43,108 nt of DNA from Bacteroidales bacterium (GCA_016931575.1 JAFGEO010000091.1:1-43108), one strand, 5' to 3'. Numbered from the stretch's first letter, positions 18,938 to 29,400 are shown. The notes: generated from the sequence alone by a model not told the origin. Program-made: numbers and translations.

Positions 18938-21900
18938 ATGAACTTGGGGAAATTGAGACTTTTTTTCAGTACTATAGTTGCCGTAATTCTTACCGGATCC
19001 GTATTCTGTCAGCATAAACAGATCAATGGGCTTGTGAATGAGTATTATAAAATCACTTCTCTCACTGCTTCCTATGCGCAGATGCAGGCAGGATCCGATC
19101 TGTCCGGTCTGCAACGGGGCGATAAGGTAGTGCTGATGCAAATGACCGGATGGGCTCCAACCTGGCGAGGCATCCGGGATGTTCACGATCCTGATGGTTT
19201 CCTTAATGCCGGCACGTATGAGATGCTTGCTGTTGCTTCTGTTAATGATGCTTTAGACAGGGTTTACTTTACCGTCAGCCTTGAAACCACAAAATATACA
19301 GCCGGGGAGAAGTTCCAGCTGATAAAAATGTATGAAGCAGATTATGCTGAGGTAACGGACACCCTTAAAGCAAAGGACTGGGATGGAGAGACCGGCGGTG
19401 TGATAGCCCTGGTGATCTACAACGAACTGGTGCTTCAGGCTGATATTGATGCTGCCCGTAAAGGTTTCAGGGGTGGAATGCCGGACCCTGACTACCCCGG
19501 GATTTGCAGGGACTGGCTCTTCGGGGTCGATACCTTCTATTTTCTGAATACTCAAACCGGAAGAGCCGGCGAAAGAGGAGAGGGAGGTGTTACCATAACG
19601 CAGACTCCCTACACAAATAATTATACCAGGGGGCCCGGTCAGATGGTTCTTGGAGGGGGCGGAGGTCTTGGCTGGTTTGCCGGAGGCGCCGGTGGAGGAC
19701 ATATCGGTGCAGGGGGCAACGGTGGCTATCAGAAAGATGGATGTTCCATAGATATATATTCCAATGGTGGGATTGGCGTGAAAACCCTTAATTATTATGG
19801 TTATGACCAAGTGATGATGGGAGGGGGCGGAGGCTCTTCGACCAGCGATGCACTTTATTCAGCTACCAAAGGGGGTGATGGCGGAGGCATTATTCTGATC
19901 CTTGCGGATACGATCATCGGCAATAACCATGCTTTGCGTGCCGGTGGTGGATCCGTTACCGGAATTGCTGAAGCCGGAGGGGGTGGAGGAGGTGCCGGAG
20001 GTGCCATCCTCCTGGATGTGAATACTTATGTAACTAATCTCATTGCCTCTGTAAAAGGCGGAAACGGAGGAAATACCGGATCTCAGAACAGCGGCGCCGG
20101 AGGAGGCGGTGGCGGAGGAATTGTATGGTATGCAGGAAGCACCCTGAGCCCGAGGGTAATCCCTGATATTGGCTCCGGAGCAAATGGAGAATCGCAATCA
20201 TCTGATTTTTTGCGCGATGGAAGCTATGGAATTGCCGGACAGACGCTTAGTCAACTTGAACTTCCCCTGAACGGTTTCCTGTTCAACTCATTACAAGGTA
20301 CGGATACATTATGCCAGGGCCAGACCCCCCTGCCGATTGTCGGAAGTTCCCCTAAGGGCGGGAACGGTGTTTATGCTTTTACTTGGCTGCAAAGTACCGA
20401 TGGTTCAACCTGGTCCGTCATCGGCGGTGAAGTTTCCAAGTCATATGCTCCACCTTCGCTCAATCAGACCACTTACTTTACCCGTGTTGTAGAATCTGAC
20501 GGGATTTCCGATACGGCCTTGTCCGTCGAGATCTTTGTGTACGATGCCATTTCGGGTAATAACCTGGCTATACGGGATACCTTTTGTTATAACGACAGTC
20601 CGGGTGTTCTGGCTACCGGGGTCCTGTCGGGCGGCAGCGGAGTGTACGATCATACCTGGTACTCGTCTACCGACCAGATCACCTGGACAAGCCGGGGCAG
20701 CAGTGCGAACCTCGCTGAAGGGAACCTGACACAGACAACCTATTATTATAGGTATGTTGAATCAGGAAATGGTGTTTGTACTGATACATCGAATGTTGAT
20801 ACCCTTACCATCCTTCCTTCCATTACCGGAAATAATTTACTTCGTAGCGACACTGCCATCTGTACTGGATTGGATGGAGGAGAAATCAGGGTTAACAGCG
20901 TATCAGGAGGTGACGGGGTTTACCGGTATGCCTGGTATACAAGCCCTGATAATGTATCCTACTCTGTTATTTCGGGTGCCGTGTCAGACAGTTATTCGCC
21001 AGGGATCCTTTCTAATACAGCATACTACCGTCGGGAAGTGGCTTCAGGCGCCGATGATGCTTGTCTCGATATGAGCAGCACGTATACCCTGACTGTGTAC
21101 CCGTCCATAGGCAATAACATTCTTACCATTGATCCGGACCTCTATTGCTACGGCGATCAGCCCAATTTGGTAGACGGCAGCACTCCCGGTGGAGGAGATA
21201 ATTCAGCTTATACCTTCGTCTGGCAGGAACGAATACCTGCTGAAAGCTGGAACACGCTCGCCGGTGAAACAGGGGAGGATTACAGTCCCTCAGGGGCTTA
21301 TTACGAAACCATTGAAGTCAGGCGAGTTGTCAAATCCGGAGATTTTGATGCCTGCATTGACACCAGTGGCATGCAAACCATAGAAATTGTACCTCAGATT
21401 TTCAACCCGGTTACCACTGATGATGAAAATATTTGTAATGGAGCAACCCCGCTGGCCTTCCTTGAGGGACCAGCAACGGGAGGATCCGGAACAATTAGCT
21501 ATTTATGGGAAGCACAGGTCGATGGTGAAACAACTTGGAATCCGGCCAGCGCTTCTCCCAACGATCAGGAAGATTATTCCTCTGATGCACTGACACAGAC
21601 AACCCGCTTCCGGAGGGTGGCTACTTCTGAAGTGTGTGATGAGGTCAGTGATCCCATAGTGATCACAGTATATCCTTCCATTTCGTCAAATGAGATAGAA
21701 GGAGGTTCCCCGCAATATACCTGTTATAACACGGCCATAGATCTGGCAGGTATCTCCGGTCTGTCGGGCGGGCGACCCGGGGATCTTCGGTTCCTGTGGG
21801 AAGAATCTGCTGAAGGCTCGGGCTGGAGTGCAGCTGCGGGAGAGTCTTCATCCGAAACCTACCAGTCTCCTGCACTTACGGATACTCTTTATTATCGCCG

Positions 21901-23029
21901 GATCGTGTTCTCCGGAGAAACGGATCAGTGTGTCGACACAACGGAGGCCGTACTGGTCCGGATTAATTCCCTGCCGGAAGGAGATATCATCAGTGATGCC
22001 TTCACTTCCTGTGCAGATGAAACGGTACCGGTCGCCTTTGAAAATTTACTCGGGAACGGACCATTCTCAATAGGCCTGGGGGTCGATGAAGTCACTACCA
22101 CCGAACAAGGCATATCAGCCAGCAGTGGGACCATCGGTTTCGTGGCTGTAGAAACAGGTCTGGTGAAAGTACTGAACATTACGGATGTCAATGGTTGCGA
22201 AGCAGATCTCAGTAGTAACACCGGAGAAATTGACCTTAGGGTTTACGCCTGGCCGGATGCCAATCCGGGATCTGACCTGGAAGTTTGCGGAGAAACCGCA
22301 ACCCTTGATGCTGTGCTATCAGGCGAAGGTGGGCTCTGGTCAGGAACAGGTGAATTTTCAAACCCCGCAGAACCCGATGCAGAAGTAACTATAGACCCAT
22401 TTTCAGGATCCATCACCGAAGTTTACCAGTGGAAAGAATGGAACTGGCAGTGCATGGATTCCAATACCATTGAGGTGACATTTTATGAACAACCGGAGGA
22501 ACTTGATCCCATGGAAGATGTTAAGCTGGATTATACCTTCGAGCACCAACTGGATGCCAGGCTAAGTGTCGGGGAAGGGTTGTGGGAGCAGATTTCTGCT
22601 CCCCCTGCAGGATCCGCTACATTTGACAATAATACCTTAAGCAATACTACCGTCTACTTCGCAGATTATGTGACCGGTGACTACCTGTTGCGGTGGTCGG
22701 TGACCAATGGAGAGGGCATTTGCCCCGTGGTAAGCAGTGACCTGTTGGTTAGCATCGGGCAAATTGAGACATATACCGGATTTTCTCCCAATGATGATGG
22801 CATTAATGACTACTATATAATTAATCTAAGTGGCAATAATGAAGCGGAACTTAAAATATTTGACCGTTGGGGTGCGCTTGTGATTACCCTGTCGGATCCT
22901 GATCAGATTTCCTGGGACGGCAAAAATGAGGATGGACAGGAAGTCCCGGAAGGCACCTATTACTTTATTTTGCATCAGATCGGTGTGCCCGTTGATGATA
23001 TCTCCGGTTATTTTGAATTGAGACGATGA
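18938..23029 (+). CDS. Giant T9SS type B surface protein, glycine-rich with Ig-like repeats
   Basis: The 1363-residue secreted protein has a signal peptide at about residues 1-25 (ending VFCQ). Residues 26-230 are an unassigned N-terminal domain. Residues about 234-405 are strongly glycine-rich, with many runs of four to seven Gly. About 454-1012 hold six tandem Ig/PKD-like repeats of some 90 residues, each with a conserved Cys early, a W-Y/W-Q-type core strand, and often a closing TVYPSI/ILPSI linker. Two further beta domains follow. A CHU_C/gliding-motility C-terminal domain occupies about 1279-1363 (GFSPNDDGINDYY, FDRWG, WDGKNEDGQEVPEGTYYF). That domain marks type B T9SS substrates. It is probably an adhesin or surface filament (inference). 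Its stop overlaps the porP/sprF start by 4 bases. Confidence 0.9.
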   Translation: MNLGKLRLFFSTIVAVILTGSVFCQHKQINGLVNEYYKITSLTASYAQMQAGSDLSGLQRGDKVVLMQMTGWAPTWRGIRDVHDPDGFLNAGTYEMLAVASVNDALDRVYFTVSLETTKYTAGEKFQLIKMYEADYAEVTDTLKAKDWDGETGGVIALVIYNELVLQADIDAARKGFRGGMPDPDYPGICRDWLFGVDTFYFLNTQTGRAGERGEGGVTITQTPYTNNYTRGPGQMVLGGGGGLGWFAGGAGGGHIGAGGNGGYQKDGCSIDIYSNGGIGVKTLNYYGYDQVMMGGGGGSSTSDALYSATKGGDGGGIILILADTIIGNNHALRAGGGSVTGIAEAGGGGGGAGGAILLDVNTYVTNLIASVKGGNGGNTGSQNSGAGGGGGGGIVWYAGSTLSPRVIPDIGSGANGESQSSDFLRDGSYGIAGQTLSQLELPLNGFLFNSLQGTDTLCQGQTPLPIVGSSPKGGNGVYAFTWLQSTDGSTWSVIGGEVSKSYAPPSLNQTTYFTRVVESDGISDTALSVEIFVYDAISGNNLAIRDTFCYNDSPGVLATGVLSGGSGVYDHTWYSSTDQITWTSRGSSANLAEGNLTQTTYYYRYVESGNGVCTDTSNVDTLTILPSITGNNLLRSDTAICTGLDGGEIRVNSVSGGDGVYRYAWYTSPDNVSYSVISGAVSDSYSPGILSNTAYYRREVASGADDACLDMSSTYTLTVYPSIGNNILTIDPDLYCYGDQPNLVDGSTPGGGDNSAYTFVWQERIPAESWNTLAGETGEDYSPSGAYYETIEVRRVVKSGDFDACIDTSGMQTIEIVPQIFNPVTTDDENICNGATPLAFLEGPATGGSGTISYLWEAQVDGETTWNPASASPNDQEDYSSDALTQTTRFRRVATSEVCDEVSDPIVITVYPSISSNEIEGGSPQYTCYNTAIDLAGISGLSGGRPGDLRFLWEESAEGSGWSAAAGESSSETYQSPALTDTLYYRRIVFSGETDQCVDTTEAVLVRINSLPEGDIISDAFTSCADETVPVAFENLLGNGPFSIGLGVDEVTTTEQGISASSGTIGFVAVETGLVKVLNITDVNGCEADLSSNTGEIDLRVYAWPDANPGSDLEVCGETATLDAVLSGEGGLWSGTGEFSNPAEPDAEVTIDPFSGSITEVYQWKEWNWQCMDSNTIEVTFYEQPEELDPMEDVKLDYTFEHQLDARLSVGEGLWEQISAPPAGSATFDNNTLSNTTVYFADYVTGDYLLRWSVTNGEGICPVVSSDLLVSIGQIETYTGFSPNDDGINDYYIINLSGNNEAELKIFDRWGALVITLSDPDQISWDGKNEDGQEVPEGTYYFILHQIGVPVDDISGYFELRR

Positions 23030-23955
23030 GGTTGAAAAAATATATATACATGCTGGTACTCATTCCTTTTTGTACCGCACCGGCCAGGACACAGTCCACA
23101 GCACCTTTCAGCCTGTTCAGCGAGATCCAGACCTATTATAATCCTGCCGCCAACGGTCATAAGGAAGTTCTCTCGGCTGACTTTTTTTATAACCAACACT
23201 GGATCGGCATACCGGGGGCCATGGCAACACAGGCTGTCAGCGTGCATGCCCCGATGATGAACCCAAAAGTTGGCATGGGGGTACTCGTAGAGCATGATGC
23301 CTACGGCCCAGCCTCATATACTGGCCTCCACGTGAGTTATGCCTACAGGCTGTCACTTGGGAATGCAAAACTTTCTTTCGGTCTGAGGGCAGGAATCGTA
23401 AACGGGGCTACTGCCAGCCTGTCCTATCGCGATAGCGATGAGATCCCTGATCCGATCCTGGATGAAGGTGGAATGAGGTTCTGGGTGCCCAATCTGGGCG
23501 TCGGAATCATGTATTACTCAAAAAAGTACTGGGTAGGACTGGCTTTTCCACGCGTGTTTGGTTTTGAAAGTAATGAAGCGGACAACTACACAATTAATGT
23601 AGACTTTTCAAAGCGCGACTATTTTTTAATGGCCGGCGGTACCTTTTCCATTAGTTCGGAATTCGGCATTGAACCTTCAATGCTGGTAAAATATACTCCG
23701 AGTATTCCGAGTCCGGTACTTGCTTTGAATGCCCTTGGAGTCTATAAAGGCATGTATAAAGCCGGGGTCGGCTACCGGTTGGGTGATGCTGTCATTATCC
23801 TGATGTCAATTAATATCAACAGACAGTTTAACGTCGGATACAGCTATGATCTGGCCATAGGTGACCGCGCCTATATTTCTTCAGGTTCTCATGAGATCAA
23901 CCTGCACTATAAATTCGGGTATACTATTAACGCTTCCAATCCACGTGGTTTTTAA
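23026..23955 (+). CDS. PorP/SprF family T9SS membrane protein
   Basis: The 309-residue protein has a short signal peptide and an early AQSTAPFSLFSEIQTYYNPA-like segment. This is the 'Y-x-N-P-A' entry motif of PorP/SprF proteins, and a beta-barrel-like chain follows, with YRLSLGNAKLSFGLRAG, FWVPNLGVGIMYYS and a C-terminal SHEINLHYKFGY. SprF-type proteins are needed for export or surface attachment of cognate type B substrates such as SprB in Flavobacterium johnsoniae. Here the gene shares ATGA with the stop of the giant substrate gene, so translation is coupled and the pair is very likely cognate. Confidence 0.88.
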   Translation: MRLKKYIYMLVLIPFCTAPARTQSTAPFSLFSEIQTYYNPAANGHKEVLSADFFYNQHWIGIPGAMATQAVSVHAPMMNPKVGMGVLVEHDAYGPASYTGLHVSYAYRLSLGNAKLSFGLRAGIVNGATASLSYRDSDEIPDPILDEGGMRFWVPNLGVGIMYYSKKYWVGLAFPRVFGFESNEADNYTINVDFSKRDYFLMAGGTFSISSEFGIEPSMLVKYTPSIPSPVLALNALGVYKGMYKAGVGYRLGDAVIILMSININRQFNVGYSYDLAIGDRAYISSGSHEINLHYKFGYTINASNPRGF

Positions 23956-23958
23956 AGC

Positions 23959-25383
23959 ATGTTAAAACGATTTATTGCCATATCGCTGTTTTTTATTCCC
24001 CTGGGACTGCTGCAGGCTCAGGTGTTTTATCGTGCCGTTCGACTTGATATGAACAGCACTTCCAATAACGAGATGGCACCGGCTATCTACAAGGGAGGAT
24101 TGGTATTTAGTTCCAACAGGAAGAACGATGTGATCTTTACCACCTTCGACCAGGAAGGAAATTATACCTACGATCTGTACTTCACCAGGCAGAAATCGTA
24201 TAAAAACTGGTCGGATGCCGAAATTTTTTCAAAAGAACTGACAACAAGGTACAACGAAAGCTCCGTCTGTTTCAACGCCGACGGACAAAGTATGTTCTAT
24301 ACCGCAAATATAAGCGCAGCATCACAGACGGGTGACGCAAACGGGGACACCCTCAAGAATGGGATATATATGGCGCGCCTTTCGAACAATACCTGGGTGC
24401 CGGATGGGGAGTTCCCATACAATTCTACAGAATATGATATCGGGTATCCCTGCCTTTCTGAAGATGGGAACAGGCTGTATTTTTCATCCAGGGACCCCTC
24501 GGGACAAGGTAATTATGATATTTATTATTCGGATTATGTAAACAATTCCTGGACAAGACCGATGAGTGTAGGGCCTCTAATAAATACCGGCGGAAGTGAA
24601 GTATTCCCTTTTATCTATAAAAAAAACCGTCTCTATTTTTCCTCAGATCAGCACGGAAGCCAGGGAGGCCTGGATATTTTCTATTCTGACCTGGTTGAGG
24701 GTGAATGGAGCAAACCGGTTGCGCTTCCCCGTCCTTTCAACTCAAGAAACGATGATTTTTCACTGGTGGCCAACGAGGCTATGGACACCGGATATTTTAC
24801 CTCTAACCGACGGGGCTCAGATGATATTTACACCTTCATTTCGGCTTTTCCGGCATTTCCATCCTGTCCGGAACAGGTGGATGAAACCTTCTGCTATGAT
24901 TTCTACGAAAAAGGGACCATGGACCTGGATACCACAAGCCTTCGGTACGAATGGGACCTGGGTGACGGGACACGGGTCAGGAAGGAACGTGTGTCGCACT
25001 GCTACGAAGAACCGGGATATTACCTGGTACAGTTGAATGTTATCGATACCCTGACTGGTGAGGTGTTTTTCAGTGAGGCTGCTTACGACCTGAATATTGA
25101 ACCCATTGAACAACCTTATATGCTGGCCCCTGATACCATCAGGGTGAATGAGAGTGTAAGCCTGGATGCATCGGAGTCGCAAATCAGATCCTTTGCCGTT
25201 GAGAACTACTACTGGGATTTTGGTGACGGAGTCGTAGAGACAGAAATGGTAACCCGGCATCAGTATCAAAAAACCGGGACGTACATCGTACGTTTGGGGC
25301 TGACAGGTAAAAATGAGGATGAGCCCGATGGTGATCATAAGGCATGTGCCAGTAAACAGATCGTGGTCATTCCCCGGAGATAA
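23959..25383 (+). CDS. Secreted PD40 beta-propeller and PKD repeat protein
   Basis: The 474-residue protein has a signal peptide (about 1-21, ending LLQAQ). Residues about 45-290 form a WD40-like PD40 propeller with repeated blade motifs: YPCLSEDGNRLYFSS, FPFIYKKNRLYFSSDQHGSQGGLDIFY, GYFTSNRRGSDDIYTF. Two PKD domains follow, marked by YEWDLGDG (about 330) and YYWDFGDG (about 417). PD40 propellers occur in the T9SS protein PorE and in proteins encoded beside PorP/SprF; this one lacks the TPR and OmpA parts of PorE. It starts 3 bases after porP/sprF, in the same operon. A periplasmic or surface accessory role for the substrate is inferred. Confidence 0.82.
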   Translation: MLKRFIAISLFFIPLGLLQAQVFYRAVRLDMNSTSNNEMAPAIYKGGLVFSSNRKNDVIFTTFDQEGNYTYDLYFTRQKSYKNWSDAEIFSKELTTRYNESSVCFNADGQSMFYTANISAASQTGDANGDTLKNGIYMARLSNNTWVPDGEFPYNSTEYDIGYPCLSEDGNRLYFSSRDPSGQGNYDIYYSDYVNNSWTRPMSVGPLINTGGSEVFPFIYKKNRLYFSSDQHGSQGGLDIFYSDLVEGEWSKPVALPRPFNSRNDDFSLVANEAMDTGYFTSNRRGSDDIYTFISAFPAFPSCPEQVDETFCYDFYEKGTMDLDTTSLRYEWDLGDGTRVRKERVSHCYEEPGYYLVQLNVIDTLTGEVFFSEAAYDLNIEPIEQPYMLAPDTIRVNESVSLDASESQIRSFAVENYYWDFGDGVVETEMVTRHQYQKTGTYIVRLGLTGKNEDEPDGDHKACASKQIVVIPRR

Positions 25384-25412
25384 TAGGTCATCTGAACTTT
25401 TTACCGGGGAAT
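25369..25412. repeat. 9-bp inverted repeat around the stop of the PD40-PKD gene
   Basis: ATTCCCCGG (25369-25377) is the exact reverse complement of 25404-25412, with a 26-base loop that contains the TAA stop. There is no T run after it, so it is at best a weak terminator or mRNA 3'-end structure. Confidence 0.4.
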
Positions 25413-25440
25413 ACGTAGATAAAAATTTGAATTGAAATTG

Positions 25441-25448
25441 TAACTTTG
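25441..25448 (+). promoter_or_regulatory. -7 box for the sensor-phosphatase operon
   Basis: TAACTTTG is an exact TAnnTTTG, 32 bases before the ATG at 25480. A TTTG lies 11 bases upstream, closer than the usual 19. If real, the two-gene operon at 25480-29615 is transcribed separately from the T9SS cassette. Confidence 0.45.
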
Positions 25449-25479
25449 AATAGAGGTCTAACCTTCAAATGAATGTTAT

Positions 25480-26445
25480 ATGCGAACCCTAGCTCCTTTG
25501 ATTATTCTCGTTTTGCTGTCAACCTTATCTTTTGCACAGCCTGTTCCTGCCGGGGATGAAAACATACCCTTTCTAATGACCTTCGGTGCTGCAGCTGAAA
25601 CTTCCTGGGGAGATGACGACTTTTCACAGACCTTCTTCTTTTTAATTCCTGAAACTTTTAAGGAACCAATATACATCAGGATTTTTGATCCCGACACAGG
25701 TGGGGAAGTGGATGAACTTAATGGCACTTTTGATACAAGGACCGTTTATTCTGTTTTTGGAGGGAAAGAATGTTATTCACATAAGGATGCTCAGGAAACT
25801 GATCCGAAAGGAAACTATAAAAGTGGAACACTCCTGGCAACAAAAGCTTTTGCTGTGAACCCACGATTCGATAATAACTGGTATACCTTCGGCCCGTTCA
25901 ACCCGACTGAAGGCGAATATATTTCCAAATTCGGCGGGTATGTTTTTAAAATTGTTGCAGATGGTGTTGCCGGCAATGATGGTAACCTTTACAGGTATTA
26001 CCTGAGTACTGAGTATGGAGCCAATAAACCTGTGGAGGGAGGGAATGCTTTTGCATTCGAATATTCCTTCAGAATGCATGACAATCCCAGTGAAGTCTCG
26101 CATATTTATCCATTTGTTGATGACAGGACTGTGACTGTGAAGCTTTCAAATTTTGACTGGGATTCCGATGGATTTATCAGGACCGTATCGGTTGCCAGAA
26201 AAGGGCAAATGAGTCCAATTTCTGCTGATAATAACTGGATTGCAGATGAATTCAAGATTTTTGACGAAGAAAAGAATACCTCACTCGATATACAATTTAT
26301 TAAGAAGCGTACTCCACCGGTTAAGAATAATAATGTTGTAGTGAATGTCCGAAATCAGTACAATGAATTGCTGCCTTTCTATGTAATCCCAATCGGAGGA
26401 GTCCCGAAATATAAATACGATATCGGTGTTAAACGACAACCTTAA
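25480..26445 (+). CDS. Unrecognised secreted protein coupled to the phosphatase sensor
   Basis: I do not recognise this 321-residue protein. It has a clean signal peptide (MRTLAPLIILVLLSTLSFAQ) and no membrane segment after it. The rest looks like beta-rich soluble domains. It has acidic Asp/Gly loops such as DPDTGGEVDE (about residue 70) and FDWDSDGF (about 225), which could bind metal ions. The first domain (about 25-200) has FFFLIPETFKEPIYIRIFDPDTGG, reminiscent of a carbohydrate-binding or jelly-roll strand pattern. Its TAA stop shares one base with the ATG of the next gene, so the two are translationally coupled. A role as ligand-binding partner of the sensor is inference. Confidence 0.75.
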   Translation: MRTLAPLIILVLLSTLSFAQPVPAGDENIPFLMTFGAAAETSWGDDDFSQTFFFLIPETFKEPIYIRIFDPDTGGEVDELNGTFDTRTVYSVFGGKECYSHKDAQETDPKGNYKSGTLLATKAFAVNPRFDNNWYTFGPFNPTEGEYISKFGGYVFKIVADGVAGNDGNLYRYYLSTEYGANKPVEGGNAFAFEYSFRMHDNPSEVSHIYPFVDDRTVTVKLSNFDWDSDGFIRTVSVARKGQMSPISADNNWIADEFKIFDEEKNTSLDIQFIKKRTPPVKNNNVVVNVRNQYNELLPFYVIPIGGVPKYKYDIGVKRQP

Positions 26446-29400
26446 TGAGTGAAAACAAAAGACCGGAATATTCCGGAAGGAATGTAAGGAGATGGTTAGG
26501 GATTTTCCTATCCAATGTGTTGGTTGTGAGTACTATGTTTGCACAACAGGTTCGTTTTCAGAACTTTTCTGTTACGGAAGGACTGAGGGATCCCTATGTG
26601 TATAACATTGTTCAGGATAAAAACGGTTTCATCTGGCTGGGGACCGGCCGGGGCCTGTGCCGTTATGATGGACATGAGTTTTTTACCCCCACTCTGAAAG
26701 CACTTCCGGAAGAAGAAGTCTATATTAGTTTTGTTGACAACCTGGGTAAATTGTGGTTTGGTTTCAGTAATGGCGAAGTCTGGTCATACGACGGGAATAA
26801 TTATTCCTCCTATGTGCTTGATAAAGAAAAGAATATTACAATAAAGGGAATCACTCAGAGTGATGAGTTGGGAGTAATCATTGCCACTCAGAACCAGGGG
26901 CTTTACCATTTCAATAGCGACGGGAAACCCGTTAAAATGGACCCTGCCTTTGAAAATCAACAGTTAACCGCAGTACATGTCTGCGGCAATACACTCCTCG
27001 CAGGTGATATGGAAGGCTTATTTATCACCGAACTCGGAAGGTCTGCTGATAATATTCAGCGTATTGGTGAATTGAGCTATGTGCAGATCCAAACCATCCG
27101 TGATGCCTATAAGGGTAATTCCTTCTGGATCGGAACTTATGATGAGGGATTGTATTACCTTGAAATTCTGAAGGACTCCATATATGTCGAAAAGCTTGGC
27201 ATTGGAAGAGAAATGGAGTATCTCCGGGTGAAAGACATTACTTACGATGCTGATTCAGGTTTGCTTGTCTGTGCCGCTAATGCAGGGGTATTCAGGATCG
27301 ACTTTGAGCCTGGCAGCCCTACAAACATTATTTCTGTCCGGAATTTTAATGAAGCTAACGGATTGAAAACAGACAATGTTGAATGTCTGTACCTGGACCA
27401 TGAAAAGAACCTTTGGTTTGGAACCAATGGAGAGGGCCTGTCACTGCAGACCAATCAATTCTTTGGTTTCTATGACATGATAAATTCCGGGGCCGGGGTT
27501 TCCGTTCTGTCTGTTTCGGAGGATGAGGAGCTTCTTTGGATTGGAGGCACTGAAGGCCTGGTCAGTTTTAATAAGCACAACGGTAAAAGAACACACTATA
27601 CAACAGGCCTGCCCAAGGATGCAATTACAAGTTTGTTTTACCAGAAGGGTATTCTCTGGATAGGGACTTCCAATAATGGAATATATAAGTACCAAAATGG
27701 CAACTTCAACAACTTCCTCAGGGAGGCCAACTCAATAAGTAATGCTATAAATCATATCACCGGGGATGCTCAGAATCTTTATGCAGCTACCAAAAACGGA
27801 ATATTTGTCATTAATAAGCAGACAGGAGAAAAAAGCCAGTTTACCACCATCGACGGCCTGCCTCATAATGATATAGAATTTCTCTACCTGGATAACCAGA
27901 AGAGGCTCCTCTTTGCCACAAGGACTGATGGTATCTACGAGCTGGATGCCCAGCGGGTAAGGAGTGTCTTCACTGTTGAAAAATACGAACTGGAATTCAA
28001 TTCGATCACTGAGGACGAAAAGGGTAATCTTTGGGTAAGTACCTATGGGCAGGGATTGTTTTTGCTACCTGGCCATTCCGATTCGATCATAAATATCAGG
28101 GATGACGATGGACTGAAATCAAATTATTGTTATGGCATGATTTCAGATCGCCATGGCTTCATCTGGACCGGACATCGCGGGGGGCTTAGCCGGATTGATA
28201 TTAACAACCGTAAAATAACCATCTTCGACTCGGATAACGGTATTACCGGCGATTGTAACAGTAATGGGTCATTCCTTAGCCAGAACAGCAAGCTGTATTT
28301 TGGAACAACTGAAGGACTTGCATTCTATGATCTGGAAGGTAGGTCGGTATCTAAATCAGCCCCGGTGATGAATATCCTTAAGGTGGTCATCTCGGATATA
28401 GAGTACCCGAAATTCAACGAGCCGATCGTTTTACCCTATTCAGCTTACAAACTGCGTATTGACTATGTCGGTCTCTATTACTCTGACCCCGAATCTGTCA
28501 GGTACCAGTATAAGCTGGAAGGTCATGACCTCGGATGGTCCGACCTTACCGATGAAAGGACCGTCACCTATCCGCGCCTGGAAGACGGGGAGTATACTTT
28601 TCTGGTGAAGGCCATTTCTCCGGACGGCACGGTCAGTCAGATTTCTTCGCAACTGCACATCCGTGTGAAGCCCCCCTTCTGGAAACAGTGGTGGTTTATC
28701 ACGCTTCTTTTCGTTATCCTGATCCTCGCAATTATTGTCATCATTAAATACAGGGAACGTAAGCAAAAACAAATTCAGGAATACCTCGAACAGCGCCTGG
28801 ATGAAAGAACCCGTGAGGTAGTGGAGCAAAAGGAGGAAATTGAGATCAAGAACCGGGATATTACTGACAGCATCAATTATGCCCAGCGGATTCAGTCCAG
28901 TATCCTGCCCCCCATAAAACGACTTCAGCAATACTTCGATGGCTCCTTTGTGTTCTACCAGCCAAGGGATATTGTGAGCGGTGACTTTTACTGGTTCGAT
29001 AAGATCAGTGAATCTAAATTTGTGATTGTCTGCGCCGACAGTACCGGTCATGGAGTTCCCGGTGCCTTCATGTCAATGATCGGGACTACCCTGATCAAAG
29101 ATATCTGCATGCGGCAGGAGATAAACTCACCCTGCAAGATCCTTGAGGAGCTCGACATTGAACTTAGAAATATGCTGAATCAAAATGTGGATGCCGAACA
29201 ATCCAATGACGGGATGGACATCATCGTTTGTGAACTTGATACCCGTACCATGTACCTGCGATACGCTTCAGCGATGAGACCAATGATCGTTTACCGCGGA
29301 GGGGACCAGATCTACATTAAGGGAAGCCGGAGCTCTGTCGGCGGTCAGTACGATAAGGAAGAGAAAGATTTCAGGGATGAAGGAATGCAACTGAACAAGG

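Noticed and set aside
19253-19810. Antisense frame of 185 codons opposite the giant T9SS protein
   Set aside because: The sense frame has a signal peptide, repeats and a C-terminal sorting domain. The antisense frame is a by-product of Gly-rich codons.
19640-20160. Repeated GGAGG-rich DNA as a tandem DNA repeat or CRISPR-like array
   Set aside because: The repeats have no constant unit or spacing and follow Gly codons in an open reading frame, so this is protein-level bias.
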